Below are positions 25,285 to 35,150 of a stretch of DNA of 64,000 nt, piece after piece. The stretch is from JAHEKB01 sp049115575. GTDB taxonomy: Bacteria > Bacteroidota > Bacteroidia > NS11-12g > UBA9320. The stretch lies in assembly GCA_049115575.1 (NCBI GenBank), contig JAGDZU010000004.1, positions 1-64,000 of the forward strand, given 5' to 3'. How positions within the stretch are numbered: the stretch's first letter is position 1; each line of letters starts with the position of its first letter. The translations under genes and the position numbers were made by a program. Below the pieces are notes generated by a model. The model ran no database searches. It was not told the DNA's origin and saw only the letters and a program-made list of their open reading frames with translations.

Positions 25285-28200
25285 TTAATTAGATGCCTGT
25301 GCCTCTTGAGCTTCAGTAGTAGATTCTTCTTCTACTTCTTCCACATCTTTAGATGCCATTAGCATATCGTATTCTTCTTGTGATCCAACAACTAGGTTTT
25401 CGTATGTGCGATGACCTGTTCCCGCTGGAATAAGATGTCCTACTATAACATTCTCTTTAAGACCTAACATATGGTCAACTTTACCTGCTATAGCAGCCTC
25501 GTTCAAGACTTTAGTAGTCTCTTGGAAAGATGCTGCGGACATAAAGCTATATGTTCCTAAAGAAGCTTTTGTAATACCCATCAATAGAGGTTGAGATGTG
25601 GCAGTAATCGCCTCTCTAACTTCTATTGTTTTCATATCCTTACGTCTCAATGTAGAGTTTTCATCTCTCAGCTTTCTCAAACTGATGATTTGACCCGCTT
25701 TGAGGTTTTCAGAATCTCCTGGTTCTACAACTACGCGCTTATCATAAAGATTATCGTTTTCTTCTTTGAAAACTACTTTGTTCACAGCTTCTCCTTCTAG
25801 GAATTTGGTATCTCCTGGTTCAACAACAGTCACCTTCTGCATCATTTGCTTAATGATTACCTCAATGTGTTTGTCGTTAATCTTCACACCTTGTAAACGA
25901 TAAACCTCTTGGATACCATTCACTATGTAATTCTGTACTGCACTTATACCCTCAATAGACAATATATCTTTTGGAGTAATCGCACCGTCAGAAAGTGGAG
26001 TACCAGCTCTAACAAAGTCACCATCTTGTACAAGTATGTGTTTTGATAATGATATCAAATACTTCTTAGAGATACCCTCTTTAGACTCTATAATAACTTC
26101 TCTGTTACCACGCTTAATTCCACCATAGCTCACTACACCGTCAATCTCTGACACTACAGCTGGGTTAGATGGGTTACGCGCTTCGAACAATTCAGTTACA
26201 CGAGGAAGTCCTCCGGTAATATCACTTGTTTTACCTATTACTCTAGGTATTTTGGCCAGGATAGTACCCGCTTTCACTTTAGCTCCTTCTTCCACTACCA
26301 AGTGTGCTCCCACAGGAACGTTCACTTCTTTAAGAATTTCACCTTTGCTGTTCACTATGTGAATTGCTGGGTTAATCTTCTTATCTCTACTATCAGTGAT
26401 TACTTTTTCCTTAAATCCAGTAGCCTCATCTATCTCTACAGAGTAAGTAACACCGTCAATCATATCCTCGAACTTGATCTTTCCATCAAGGTCAGTTAGG
26501 ATAACAGCATTATAAGGATCCCAAGAACAAAGCTTGTCGTTCTTTTTCACCTTGGCTTTCTCTTTAACAAAGATTTGAGAACCATAAGGTACGTTGTTTA
26601 CAATAAGAACCTCTTTAGTTTTTGGATCTAGAATTTTAATCTCTCCAGAACGTCCAACTACAACTTCTATTTCATTGCCGTCTGCATCCTTGCTTGTAAC
26701 AGTTTTTACCTCGTCAAACTCAAGAACACCGGAGTACTTAGCTTCAAGTCTTGATTCCTGAGCAATGTTAGAAGCAGTACCACCCACGTGGAATGTTCTA
26801 AGTGTCAACTGTGTACCTGGCTCACCAATAGACTGTGCAGCAATAACGCCAACAGCTTCTCCATTTTGAACTTTTCTTCCAGTAGCGAGGTTACGTCCAT
26901 AACATTTGGCGCAAACTCCCATTTTGGATTCACAAGACAATACAGATCTGATTTCTACATTAGTTATTCCTGAATCTTCAATGATTTTAGCTTTTTCCTC
27001 TGTGATTTCATCACCGGCTTCAACTATAATCTCATCAGACTCTGGCATATAGATATCGTGTAGAGAAGTTCTACCCGTGATTCTATCAAACAGACTATCT
27101 ATTACTTCATCATTCTCTTTAAGAGCATGAACCTCAAATCCTCTCAGTGTATTACAATCGTCTATTGATACAACAACATCTTGCGCTACATCATGTAGAC
27201 GTCTTGTTAAGTAACCCGCATCCGCTGTTTTAAGAGCCGTATCTGCAAGTCCCTTACGTGCACCGTGAGTAGATATAAAGTATTCAAGAATAGAGAGACC
27301 TTCACGGAAGTTAGAGAGAATTGGATTTTCAATAATCTCACCTGTTCCTCCTGTACCTGTCTTTTTCTGAGGCTTGGCCATAAGACCCCTCATACCACCT
27401 AACTGACGAATTTGCTCTTTAGAACCCCTTGCGCCAGAATCCAACATCATATAAATAGGATTGAATCCTTGGTTATCAGTGGCAATCTCATTGAGAAGCG
27501 CATCTGCAACTCTAGAGTTAATTCTAGTCCAAATATCAATTACCTGATTGTAACGCTCATTATTCGTAATGAATCCGTTCTCATAGTTGAATGTAATTTC
27601 TTCAACTTCTGCTCTTGCTTGTTCAATAAGTTCATCTTTCTTACTTGGAACTAATACATCCGAGATATTGAAAGACAATCCTCCTCTAAATGAGTAATAG
27701 AACCCAAGGTCTTTGATATTATCTAAGAACTTAGCTGTTTTAGCAACACCCGCTTGAACTATCATATCACCAATAATATTTCTAAGTGATTTCTTAGTTA
27801 ATAAGGTATTGATGTAACCCATTTCTTCAGGAACATGTAGATTGAAAATCACACGCCCAACTGAAGTTTCTACAAGCTTTTCAACAAACTCTCCGTCTTC
27901 TTTGATACGAGTTTTCACATGAATAATCGCGTTCAAATCAACTTCACCTTCGTTGTAAGCAATTTCTACTTCTTCAGAATTGTAAAACTTAAGTCCTTCA
28001 CCTTTTACAGGATGTGCTTTTACACTCTTTCTAGATTTGGTCATATAGTATAGACCAAGAACCATGTCCTGAGAAGGTACTGCTATAGGAGCACCGTTTG
28101 CAGGGTTAAGAATGTTGTGAGAAGCAAGCATCAATATTTGTGCTTCCAATATGGCTGCGTTTCCTAAAGGAACGTGAACCGCCATTTGGTCACCATCAAA

Positions 28201-29625
28201 ATCCGCGTTGAATCCAGTACAAACCAATGGGTGCAACTGTATAGCTTTACCCTCTACCAACTTAGGTTGGAATGCTTGTATACCCAACCTGTGTAGCGTT
28301 GGAGCACGGTTTAATAATACAGGATGTCCTTTAAGTATGTTCTCAAGAATCTCCCAGATTACCGGTTCTCTTTTATCAACTATTTTCTTAGCAGACTTTA
28401 CAGTCTTAACTATTCCTCTTTCAATCAGTTTTCTGATGATGAATGGTTTAAACAGCTCAGCTGCCATACCCTTTGGAAGTCCACATTCGTGAAGTTTCAA
28501 AGTAGGTCCAACCACAATTACAGAACGACCAGAATAATCTACCCTCTTACCAAGAAGATTCTGTCTGAATCTACCTTGCTTACCTTTAAGCATATCACTC
28601 AAAGATTTCAAAGGTCTGTTACCATCGGCTTTTACAGCATTTGCTCTTCTAGTATTGTCTAGTAAAGAGTCAACCGCTTCTTGAAGCATTCTTTTCTCAT
28701 TTCTCAAGATCACCTCTGGTGCTTTGATTTCCATGAGTCGCTTTAGACGGTTGTTTCTTATGATAACTCTTCTGTAAAGATCATTCAAGTCGGATGTGGC
28801 AAAACGTCCGCCATCTAGAGGAACCAAAGGTCTCAATTCAGGTGGAATAACCGGAAGCATCTTCATGATCATCCACTCAGGTTTATTTTCACCTGTTTTC
28901 TGAGCATCTCTAAAGCTTTCTATTACATTCAAACGCTTTAAAGCTTCGTTCTTACGTTGTTGAGATGTTTCATTCGCCGCCTGATGTCTAAGACTAAACG
29001 AAAGCTCATCCAGTTCCAAACGTTCCAATAAACTCCAAACAGCTTCACCACCCATTTTAGCAATGAATTTATTTGGATCAGTATCGTCTAGGTACTGGTT
29101 CTCTTTTGGTAAAGAATCCAAGATATCAAGGTATTCTTCTTCCGTTAAGAAATCGAGATAGTTTACACCATCTTCTTCTTTCAAACCAGCTTGAATAACT
29201 ACATAACGCTCATAATAGATAATCATCTCCAACTTCTTAGATGGCAATCCAAGAAGATATCCGATTTTGTTAGGTAGAGATTTGAAATACCAAATGTGAA
29301 CAATAGGCACTACCAATTCGATATGGCCCATACGCTCACGTCTAACTTTCTTCTCAGTTACCTCAACCCCACATCTATCACAAACGATACCCTTATATCT
29401 AATACGTTTGTATTTACCGCAATGGCACTCATAATCTTTAACAGGACCGAAAATTCGCTCACAGAAAAGACCGCCCATTTCTGGCTTATAGGATCTATAA
29501 TTTATAGTCTCTGGTTTGGTCACCTCACCAAACGATCTCTGAAGGATCACTTCTGGAGATGATAAACCAATTCTTAGTCGTTTAAAGTTCGACTTGATCT
29601 TTGTATCTTTTTTAGTGTAAGACAT
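25285..29625 (-). CDS. rpoC: DNA-directed RNA polymerase subunit beta'
   Basis: The 1,446-residue subunit is complete. The N-terminal zinc ribbon appears as CHCGKYKRIRYKGIVCDRCGVEVT; the catalytic metal-binding motif is NADFDGDQMAVHVPL; a second zinc site is CESKMGVCAKCYGRNLA. The bridge-helix and trigger-loop regions (GARGSKEQIRQLGGMRGLMAKPQ, AVGVIAAQSIGEPGTQLTLRTFH) are intact. The length is that of the Bacteroidota subunit, and the acidic C-terminal tail (DVEEVEEESTTEAQEAQ) is typical. It begins 10 bases after the rpoB stop and ends at a strong terminator. Confidence 0.99.
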   Translation of the reverse strand: MSYTKKDTKIKSNFKRLRIGLSSPEVILQRSFGEVTKPETINYRSYKPEMGGLFCERIFGPVKDYECHCGKYKRIRYKGIVCDRCGVEVTEKKVRRERMGHIELVVPIVHIWYFKSLPNKIGYLLGLPSKKLEMIIYYERYVVIQAGLKEEDGVNYLDFLTEEEYLDILDSLPKENQYLDDTDPNKFIAKMGGEAVWSLLERLELDELSFSLRHQAANETSQQRKNEALKRLNVIESFRDAQKTGENKPEWMIMKMLPVIPPELRPLVPLDGGRFATSDLNDLYRRVIIRNNRLKRLMEIKAPEVILRNEKRMLQEAVDSLLDNTRRANAVKADGNRPLKSLSDMLKGKQGRFRQNLLGKRVDYSGRSVIVVGPTLKLHECGLPKGMAAELFKPFIIRKLIERGIVKTVKSAKKIVDKREPVIWEILENILKGHPVLLNRAPTLHRLGIQAFQPKLVEGKAIQLHPLVCTGFNADFDGDQMAVHVPLGNAAILEAQILMLASHNILNPANGAPIAVPSQDMVLGLYYMTKSRKSVKAHPVKGEGLKFYNSEEVEIAYNEGEVDLNAIIHVKTRIKEDGEFVEKLVETSVGRVIFNLHVPEEMGYINTLLTKKSLRNIIGDMIVQAGVAKTAKFLDNIKDLGFYYSFRGGLSFNISDVLVPSKKDELIEQARAEVEEITFNYENGFITNNERYNQVIDIWTRINSRVADALLNEIATDNQGFNPIYMMLDSGARGSKEQIRQLGGMRGLMAKPQKKTGTGGTGEIIENPILSNFREGLSILEYFISTHGARKGLADTALKTADAGYLTRRLHDVAQDVVVSIDDCNTLRGFEVHALKENDEVIDSLFDRITGRTSLHDIYMPESDEIIVEAGDEITEEKAKIIEDSGITNVEIRSVLSCESKMGVCAKCYGRNLATGRKVQNGEAVGVIAAQSIGEPGTQLTLRTFHVGGTASNIAQESRLEAKYSGVLEFDEVKTVTSKDADGNEIEVVVGRSGEIKILDPKTKEVLIVNNVPYGSQIFVKEKAKVKKNDKLCSWDPYNAVILTDLDGKIKFEDMIDGVTYSVEIDEATGFKEKVITDSRDKKINPAIHIVNSKGEILKEVNVPVGAHLVVEEGAKVKAGTILAKIPRVIGKTSDITGGLPRVTELFEARNPSNPAVVSEIDGVVSYGGIKRGNREVIIESKEGISKKYLISLSKHILVQDGDFVRAGTPLSDGAITPKDILSIEGISAVQNYIVNGIQEVYRLQGVKINDKHIEVIIKQMMQKVTVVEPGDTKFLEGEAVNKVVFKEENDNLYDKRVVVEPGDSENLKAGQIISLRKLRDENSTLRRKDMKTIEVREAITATSQPLLMGITKASLGTYSFMSAASFQETTKVLNEAAIAGKVDHMLGLKENVIVGHLIPAGTGHRTYENLVVGSQEEYDMLMASKDVEEVEEESTTEAQEAQASN

Positions 29626-29635
29626 TTTTCCTTAA

Positions 29636-32600
29636 TTAATCAAATGTGATTTCTATTCCTAATCCTCTCAATTCATGAAGCAATACGTTGAATGATTCTG
29701 GCAATCCAGGTTCAACCATATTGTCTCCTTTAACTATCGCTTCATATGTTTTAGCTCTTCCTATAATATCATCCGACTTAACCGTCAAGATTTCTCTTAG
29801 GATATTGGCAGCACCAAATGCTTCCAGAGCCCAAACTTCCATCTCACCAAAACGCTGACCACCAAATTGTGCTTTACCACCTAGCGGTTGTTGCGTAATC
29901 AATGAGTATGGTCCAATGGAACGAGCGTGCATCTTATCATCAACCATATGACCTAGTTTTAACATATAGATCACACCTACGGTTGTTTTCTGATGGAAGC
30001 GCTCTCCTGTAAGACCGTTAAATAAGTACGTCGATCCAAATTCAGGTAGCTCAGCTTCTGTCACATATTTAGTGATATCTGCTTCACTTGCACCGTCAAA
30101 AATTGGAGTTGCAAAGCGAACGCCCAATTCTATACCAGCCCATCCAAGCACAGTTTCATAAATCTGCCCCAGGTTCATACGAGAAGGTACACCCAGTGGA
30201 TTCAATACGATATCTACAGGACTTCCATCCTCTAGATATGGCATATCTTCTTCTGGAACTATCTTGGCAACAATACCTTTATTACCGTGACGACCAGCCA
30301 TCTTATCTCCAACTTTTAGCTTTCTCTTCTTAGCCAGATAAATCTTAGCTAACTGAAGTATCCCTGTAGGCAATTCGTCACCAACACTAATGGAGAATTG
30401 CTCACGTTTGTAATCCGTGATAGTTTCAGTAAGTTTTGATTTATAATTAGCTAAAATGGTAGCTATCAATTTGTTTTTGTGATCATCTGAGGTCCAGTTG
30501 TTATAAGAAACAGTTGCAAAATCAACTTTGGCAATGTTCTTAAGTGCAAACTTGGTTCCTTTAGGAATGACATCTTCGTAATATACGTTCTGAACTCCTG
30601 CTGATGTTCTTCCTCCAACAACCTTGAACAATTTGTCTATAAGCACAGCTCTCAGTTTATCTAAGTCTGCTAAATGCTCATTTTCCAATTTTGTCAATTT
30701 AGATTTGTCTTCGGCTTTACTCGCTCTGTCTTTCTTGATTCTTGTAAACAATTGCTTGTCTACAACAACACCTTGAGTAGAAGGAGTAGCTTTCATAGAA
30801 GCATCTTTTACGTCTCCAGCTTTATCACCGAAAATCGCTCTAAGAAGTTTCTCTTCCGGTGAAGGCTCTGACTCTCCTTTAGGAGTAATCTTACCTATAA
30901 GTATATCCCCGGCTTTAACCTTAGCTCCAATACGGATTAAACCGTGTTCGTCTAGGTTTTTAGTAGCTTCTTCACTTACGTTAGGAATATCATTGGTTAA
31001 TTCCTCCAAGCCGCGCTTGGTATCTCTAACCTCTACCTCATGCTCAGTGATGTGAATAGATGTATAATAATCATCTTTAACCACCTTCTCTGAGATCACA
31101 ATCGCATCCTCAAAGTTGTAACCTTGCCATGGCATGAATGCCACTTTCAAGTTTCTTCCGAGTGCTAATTCACCTCCTTGAGTAGCATATCCTTCAGATA
31201 TAACCTGACCCTTTTTAATTTTATCGCCTTTCTTAACGATAGGTCTCAAGTTGATGTTTGTATTTTGGTTAGTTCTGCGGAATTTAGTTACAGAGTATGT
31301 TTTAGTATCGCCAATAAAGCTTGTCAAGTTCTCATCATCAGTCAAATTGAATTTAACTCTGATTTCATCTGCATCTACATACTCAACAACACCGTTTCCT
31401 TCTGAAACTATTTGTGTTCTAGAATCTTTAGCAACTTGTCCTTCTAATCCTGTACCAACTACTGGAGCTTGAGGATTCATTAAAGGCACTGCTTGACGCT
31501 GCATGTTAGATCCCATCAAAGCACGGTTTGCATNNTGATTAGGAGCAACGTCCATATAATCGATTTTATCTTTTGGCTCAATTGGGAAGTCACCTTCGAA
31601 TCTCGCTTTTACGAGATCATTAGTGAAGTTACCTTTAGCATCTGTTGGAGCGTTAGCTTGGGCAATGATTTTCTCATCTTCTTCTTCCGCACTCAGATAC
31701 TCCACTTCTTTATTAATCTGCACTTTACCATTTACAACCTTTCTGTATGGAGTTTCAATGAATCCCATACTGTTGATTTTGGCGTGAACGCAAAGTGAAG
31801 ATATAAGACCAATATTTGGCCCTTCAGGTGTTTCAATAGTACAAAGGCGACCATAGTGAGTATAGTGAACGTCCCTTACCTCGAAACCTGCTCTTTCTCT
31901 AGACAAACCTCCAGGCCCTAGTGCAGACATTCTACGCTTATGCGTAACCTCTGCTAGAGGGTTGGTTTGATCCATGAATTGAGAAAGTTGATTTGTTCCG
32001 AAAAAGGAGTTAATCACTGACGAAAGAGTTCTCGCATTGATCAGGTCTGTTGGTGTAAACACCTCATTATCCCTGATGTTCATTCTCTCTCTTATAGTTC
32101 TAGCCATACGTGCTAGACCTACACCGAATTGAGAATACAATTGCTCTCCAACTGTACGAACCCTTCTGTTACTTAAGTGATCTATATCATCAACATCTGT
32201 TCTAGAGTTCACCAATTCAATTAAGTATTTAATGATCGAAATGATATCGTCATTAGTTAATACTCTAATATGGTTTTCTATCTCTAGATTAAGTTTCTTA
32301 TTGATTCTATATCTACCTACCTCTCCTAAATCATAACGCTTGTCTGAGAAGAATAGACGCTCTATAATACCACGTGCAGTTTCTTCATCAGGTGGATCAG
32401 TGTTTCTCAACTGGCGGTAGATGTGCTCAACGGCTTCCTTACCAGAGTTAGAAGTATCTTTTTGAAGCGTATTCAAAATGATTTGGAAGTCATTCTTATC
32501 ATCTGTTTCTCTGTTTAAGATGATAGTCTTAACTCCAGCTTCTAATATTTCAGCAATGTGGTCTTCTTCAAGAACGGTATCACGCTCAATGATTACTTCA

Positions 32601-33397
32601 TTACGTTCTATAGAAACAACCTCACCTGTATCTTCATCAACAAAATCTTCTATCCATGATCTCAGCACTCTTGCAGCTAAACGTCTGCCCAATGCTTTCT
32701 TAAGACCAGTTTTAGTCACTTTGATCTCTTCTGCAAGACCAAATAAATCCAAGATGTCTTTATCTGTCTCGAATCCAATAGCACGTAATAGCGTAGTGAC
32801 TGGGAATTTCTTTTTACGATCGATGTACGCATACATAACGTTGTTCACGTCTGTTGCGAATTCAATCCAGCTACCTTTAAAAGGTATAATACGCGCTGAG
32901 TACAACTTGGTACCGTTGGTGTGGTAACTCTGTCCGAAGAACACACCAGGTGAACGGTGAAGTTGAGAAACGATAACGCGTTCTGCACCATTGATAATGA
33001 AAGAACCATGCGGAGACATATAAGGAAGAGTTCCTAAATACACATCCTGTACAACAGTTTCAAAATCTTCGTGCTCTATATCATTACACGATAATTTTAG
33101 TTTTGCTTTTAGAGGTACGGCATAAGTTAACCCTCTCTCTATACACTCTTGAATGGTGTATCTAGGAGGATCAACGAAATAATCCAGAAACTCTAATACG
33201 AAAATGTTACGCGTGTCAGTAATAGGGAAATTTTCACTGAACACCTTGAACAAACCTTCGAAATGACGATCTTCAGATGAAGTATCCAATTGGAAAAATT
33301 CCTGAAAGGACTTGAGTTGAACATCCAAGAAATCTGGATAGTCAATCACTTTCTCGATTCTTCCGAAATTGATTCTTTCTTTATTTATTGATGACAA
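29636..33397 (-). CDS. rpoB: DNA-directed RNA polymerase subunit beta (sequence gap inside)
   Basis: The gene encodes the beta subunit, complete at both ends. Recognisable parts include HRSPGVFFG, NRRVRTVGEQLYSQFGVGLARM, the rifampicin-region SQFMDQTNPLAEVTHKRRMSALGPGG, and the C-terminal KPQ-like LGGKAQFGGQRFGEMEVWALEAFGA. The start is TTG at 33397: an in-frame stop lies just upstream and no ATG or GTG precedes the conserved IDYPDFLD. At 31534-31535 two N bases fall between DVAPN and ANRALMGSNM. In other bacteria about 15-17 residues containing ASLIPFLEHDD stand there, so the assembly has lost about 45 bases and the real protein is probably near 1,268 residues rather than 1,253. Confidence 0.97.
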   Translation of the reverse strand: MSSINKERINFGRIEKVIDYPDFLDVQLKSFQEFFQLDTSSEDRHFEGLFKVFSENFPITDTRNIFVLEFLDYFVDPPRYTIQECIERGLTYAVPLKAKLKLSCNDIEHEDFETVVQDVYLGTLPYMSPHGSFIINGAERVIVSQLHRSPGVFFGQSYHTNGTKLYSARIIPFKGSWIEFATDVNNVMYAYIDRKKKFPVTTLLRAIGFETDKDILDLFGLAEEIKVTKTGLKKALGRRLAARVLRSWIEDFVDEDTGEVVSIERNEVIIERDTVLEEDHIAEILEAGVKTIILNRETDDKNDFQIILNTLQKDTSNSGKEAVEHIYRQLRNTDPPDEETARGIIERLFFSDKRYDLGEVGRYRINKKLNLEIENHIRVLTNDDIISIIKYLIELVNSRTDVDDIDHLSNRRVRTVGEQLYSQFGVGLARMARTIRERMNIRDNEVFTPTDLINARTLSSVINSFFGTNQLSQFMDQTNPLAEVTHKRRMSALGPGGLSRERAGFEVRDVHYTHYGRLCTIETPEGPNIGLISSLCVHAKINSMGFIETPYRKVVNGKVQINKEVEYLSAEEEDEKIIAQANAPTDAKGNFTNDLVKARFEGDFPIEPKDKIDYMDVAPNXXANRALMGSNMQRQAVPLMNPQAPVVGTGLEGQVAKDSRTQIVSEGNGVVEYVDADEIRVKFNLTDDENLTSFIGDTKTYSVTKFRRTNQNTNINLRPIVKKGDKIKKGQVISEGYATQGGELALGRNLKVAFMPWQGYNFEDAIVISEKVVKDDYYTSIHITEHEVEVRDTKRGLEELTNDIPNVSEEATKNLDEHGLIRIGAKVKAGDILIGKITPKGESEPSPEEKLLRAIFGDKAGDVKDASMKATPSTQGVVVDKQLFTRIKKDRASKAEDKSKLTKLENEHLADLDKLRAVLIDKLFKVVGGRTSAGVQNVYYEDVIPKGTKFALKNIAKVDFATVSYNNWTSDDHKNKLIATILANYKSKLTETITDYKREQFSISVGDELPTGILQLAKIYLAKKRKLKVGDKMAGRHGNKGIVAKIVPEEDMPYLEDGSPVDIVLNPLGVPSRMNLGQIYETVLGWAGIELGVRFATPIFDGASEADITKYVTEAELPEFGSTYLFNGLTGERFHQKTTVGVIYMLKLGHMVDDKMHARSIGPYSLITQQPLGGKAQFGGQRFGEMEVWALEAFGAANILREILTVKSDDIIGRAKTYEAIVKGDNMVEPGLPESFNVLLHELRGLGIEITFD
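31534..31535. other. Two ambiguous bases marking a probable assembly gap in rpoB
   Basis: The minus-strand codons around the ambiguity are CAn nAT. CAn can be Gln and nAT can be Asp, which are exactly the first and last residues of the missing conserved stretch (Gln ... EHDD). The reading frame is kept. Confidence 0.9.
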
Positions 33398-33430
33398 AGT
33401 TTTAATATTTAGATGTTAAAACGGATAAAA

Positions 33431-33474
33431 ATACAAACGCCGAAAGACCCACTGAAATATCAGGGGTCTTTCGG
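33431..33474 (-). terminator. Hairpin/attenuator between rplL and rpoB
   Basis: An 11-base-pair perfect stem (CCGAAAGACCC with GGGTCTTTCGG, 33440-33450 and 33464-33474) with a 13-base loop is followed on the minus strand by CGTTTGTATTTTT. It is about 18 bases after the rplL stop and 43 before the rpoB start, the place where other bacteria have an attenuator or RNA-processing site that adjusts the ratio of ribosomal protein to polymerase. Confidence 0.75.
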
Positions 33475-33492
33475 ATAATTTATTTAATAATA

Positions 33493-33870
33493 TTATTTAA
33501 GCTCAACTTCAGCTCCTGCTTCTTCAAGTTTAGATTTTAAAGCTTCTGCTTCCTCTTTGGAAACGTCTTCCTTAATCTCCTTTGGAGCTGCGTCAACTAA
33601 TTCTTTTGCTTCTTTAAGTCCAAGACCAGTAAGTTCTTTAACAGTCTTTACTACTTGTAACTTAGATGCACCGGCAGATGTAAGCACAACAGTAAATTCT
33701 GTTTGCTCAGCACCACCGCCTTCACCACCACCTGCTGGTCCTGCTGCTACTGCAACTGGAGCTGCTGCTGGTTCAATACCGTATTCGTCTTTCAAAATAC
33801 CTGCTAATTCGTTAACCTCTTTAACTGTTAAGTTAACCAATTGTTCTGCTAAATCTTTAATGTCAGCCAT
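33493..33870 (-). CDS. rplL: 50S ribosomal protein L7/L12
   Basis: The real start is ATG 33870 (MADIKDLAEQLVNLTVKEVNELAGIL), although the frame remains open upstream. The 125-residue protein has the dimerisation N-domain, an Ala/Gly/Pro hinge (EPAAAPVAVAAGPAGGG) and the factor-binding C-domain EFTVVLTSAGASKLQVVKTVKELTGLGLKEAKELVDAAPKEIKEDVSKEEAEALKSKLEEAGAEVELK. It binds L10 on the stalk and recruits translation factors such as EF-Tu, encoded nearby. The hairpin downstream separates it from rpoB. Confidence 0.98.
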   Translation of the reverse strand: MADIKDLAEQLVNLTVKEVNELAGILKDEYGIEPAAAPVAVAAGPAGGGEGGGAEQTEFTVVLTSAGASKLQVVKTVKELTGLGLKEAKELVDAAPKEIKEDVSKEEAEALKSKLEEAGAEVELK

Positions 33871-33907
33871 GTGTTTTGTGTTGTTTAAATTTTGAACGTT
33901 CTTAAAA

Positions 33908-34429
33908 TTAATTTTCTCTCTCAGCAAGTGTCTTCAATAATCCCGCTATAGTATTACCACTAGATTTAAGTCCAGAAATAACATTAGTTGCAGGTGATTT
34001 CAACAAGCCGATGATTTCGCCAATGAGGTCTTCTTTAGATTTGAGGTCAACCAGTGTTCCCAGTTGATCATCTCCAATAAAAACATCACTGTCTATATAG
34101 GCACCTTTTAATAAAGGTCTGTCGCTTTTTTTACGGAACTCTTGGATCGCGACAGCGGGGGCCTTTGCATTGGAAGCAAATAAGAGTGCCGTAGTACCTA
34201 CTAAGGTGTCTTTCAATTCTCCCCATTCTATCTCTCCTCTATCCAATGCTTGGTGAACAAAAGTATTTTTGATCACTTGCATTTTGACACCGTTCTTATG
34301 AAGAAGCTTGCGCAAATCATTGTTTGAGTTTGCTGTCAAGTTGGAACTGTCTGTAACATAGACGAACCTATACTCCTTAAGATTTTCTATTAATTGATCT
34401 ATCTGTAAATTTTTCTCTTCTCGATTCAT
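33908..34429 (-). CDS. rplJ: 50S ribosomal protein L10
   Basis: The 173-residue L10 shows the family start REEKNLQIDQLIENLKEYRFVYVTDSSNLTANSNNDLRKLLHKNGVKMQVIKNTFVHQAL and the C-terminal helices that bind L7/L12 dimers (ATNVISGLKSSGNTIAGLLKTLAE). The length is normal. It is 37 bases upstream of rplL and 11 bases after rplA. An L10-type regulatory leader is not obvious in the short gap. Confidence 0.97.
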   Translation of the reverse strand: MNREEKNLQIDQLIENLKEYRFVYVTDSSNLTANSNNDLRKLLHKNGVKMQVIKNTFVHQALDRGEIEWGELKDTLVGTTALLFASNAKAPAVAIQEFRKKSDRPLLKGAYIDSDVFIGDDQLGTLVDLKSKEDLIGEIIGLLKSPATNVISGLKSSGNTIAGLLKTLAEREN

Positions 34430-34440
34430 GATATTGTTCT

Positions 34441-35133
34441 TTAAACTACTGTCTTAGGATCGATTTTAATACCAGGACTCATTGTACTAGACAAGGTAAT
34501 GCTTTGGAAATAAGTTCCTTTAGAAGAACTAGGCTTTAACTTGTTCAATGTATCAATAAGCTCTTTCGCATTATCAAATATTTTGTTCGCTTCAAAAGAG
34601 GCTTTTCCGATAGAAGTATGAATAATACCAGATTTGTCTACTTTGAAATCAATTTTACCAGCTTTAATCTCAGTAACCGCCTTGGAAATATCCATAGTTA
34701 CTGTACCTGATTTTGGGTTAGGCATTAAATTTCTAGGACCTAGGATACGACCGAGTTTACCAATCTTTCCCATAACAGCCGGCATAGTAATAATAACATC
34801 TATGTCTAACCATCCTCCTTCAATCTTGCTTACATAGTCATCCAAACCAACATGATCTGCTCCAGCTGCTTTTGCCTCTTCTTCTTTGTCAGGTGTAACA
34901 AGTGCTAAAACACGCACTTCTTTACCTACTCCGTGAGGAAGAGAAACAGTTCCACGAACCATTTGATTGGCTTGTCTAGGATCTACTCCCAATTTAACAT
35001 CAAGGTCAATAGAAGAATCAAACTTAGTAGTTGAAATCTTCTTGACGATTTCACTCGCCTGCTCCAGGCTGTGAAATTCATTGCGGTCATAGGCTTCTAG
35101 GGCCGCTTTTCTTTTCTTAGTAATTTTTGCCAT
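34441..35133 (-). CDS. rplA: 50S ribosomal protein L1
   Basis: The 230-residue L1 has the family core with KFDSSIDLDVKLGVDPRQANQMVRGTVSLPHGVGKEVRVLAL and the GRILGPRNLMPNPKSGTVTMDISKAVTEIKAGKIDFKVDKSGIIHTSIGKASF signature. It forms the mobile L1 stalk near the E site. In many bacteria L1 represses its own operon; no target hairpin is obvious before rplK here. The gene follows rplK by 17 bases. Confidence 0.98.
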   Translation of the reverse strand: MAKITKKRKAALEAYDRNEFHSLEQASEIVKKISTTKFDSSIDLDVKLGVDPRQANQMVRGTVSLPHGVGKEVRVLALVTPDKEEEAKAAGADHVGLDDYVSKIEGGWLDIDVIITMPAVMGKIGKLGRILGPRNLMPNPKSGTVTMDISKAVTEIKAGKIDFKVDKSGIIHTSIGKASFEANKIFDNAKELIDTLNKLKPSSSKGTYFQSITLSSTMSPGIKIDPKTVV

Positions 35134-35150
35134 TACGCTAACGATAATTA

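Noticed and set aside
31534..31535. Reading the rpoB shortening as a natural deletion or pseudogene
   Set aside because: The frame is kept, the gap carries N bases at exactly that point, and the missing residues are essential in all bacteria, so a sequence defect is far more likely.
31493..31798. Long open frame on the plus strand opposite rpoB, and similar antisense frames opposite rpoC (28208-28662)
   Set aside because: They are shadows of strongly coding minus-strand genes, with no coherent domain or start context. Conserved RNA polymerase motifs fill the other strand.
33557..33895. 112-codon frame on the plus strand opposite rplL
   Set aside because: It arises from the Ala/Glu/Lys-rich codons of L7/L12 read backwards, has no recognisable protein, and rplL is certain.
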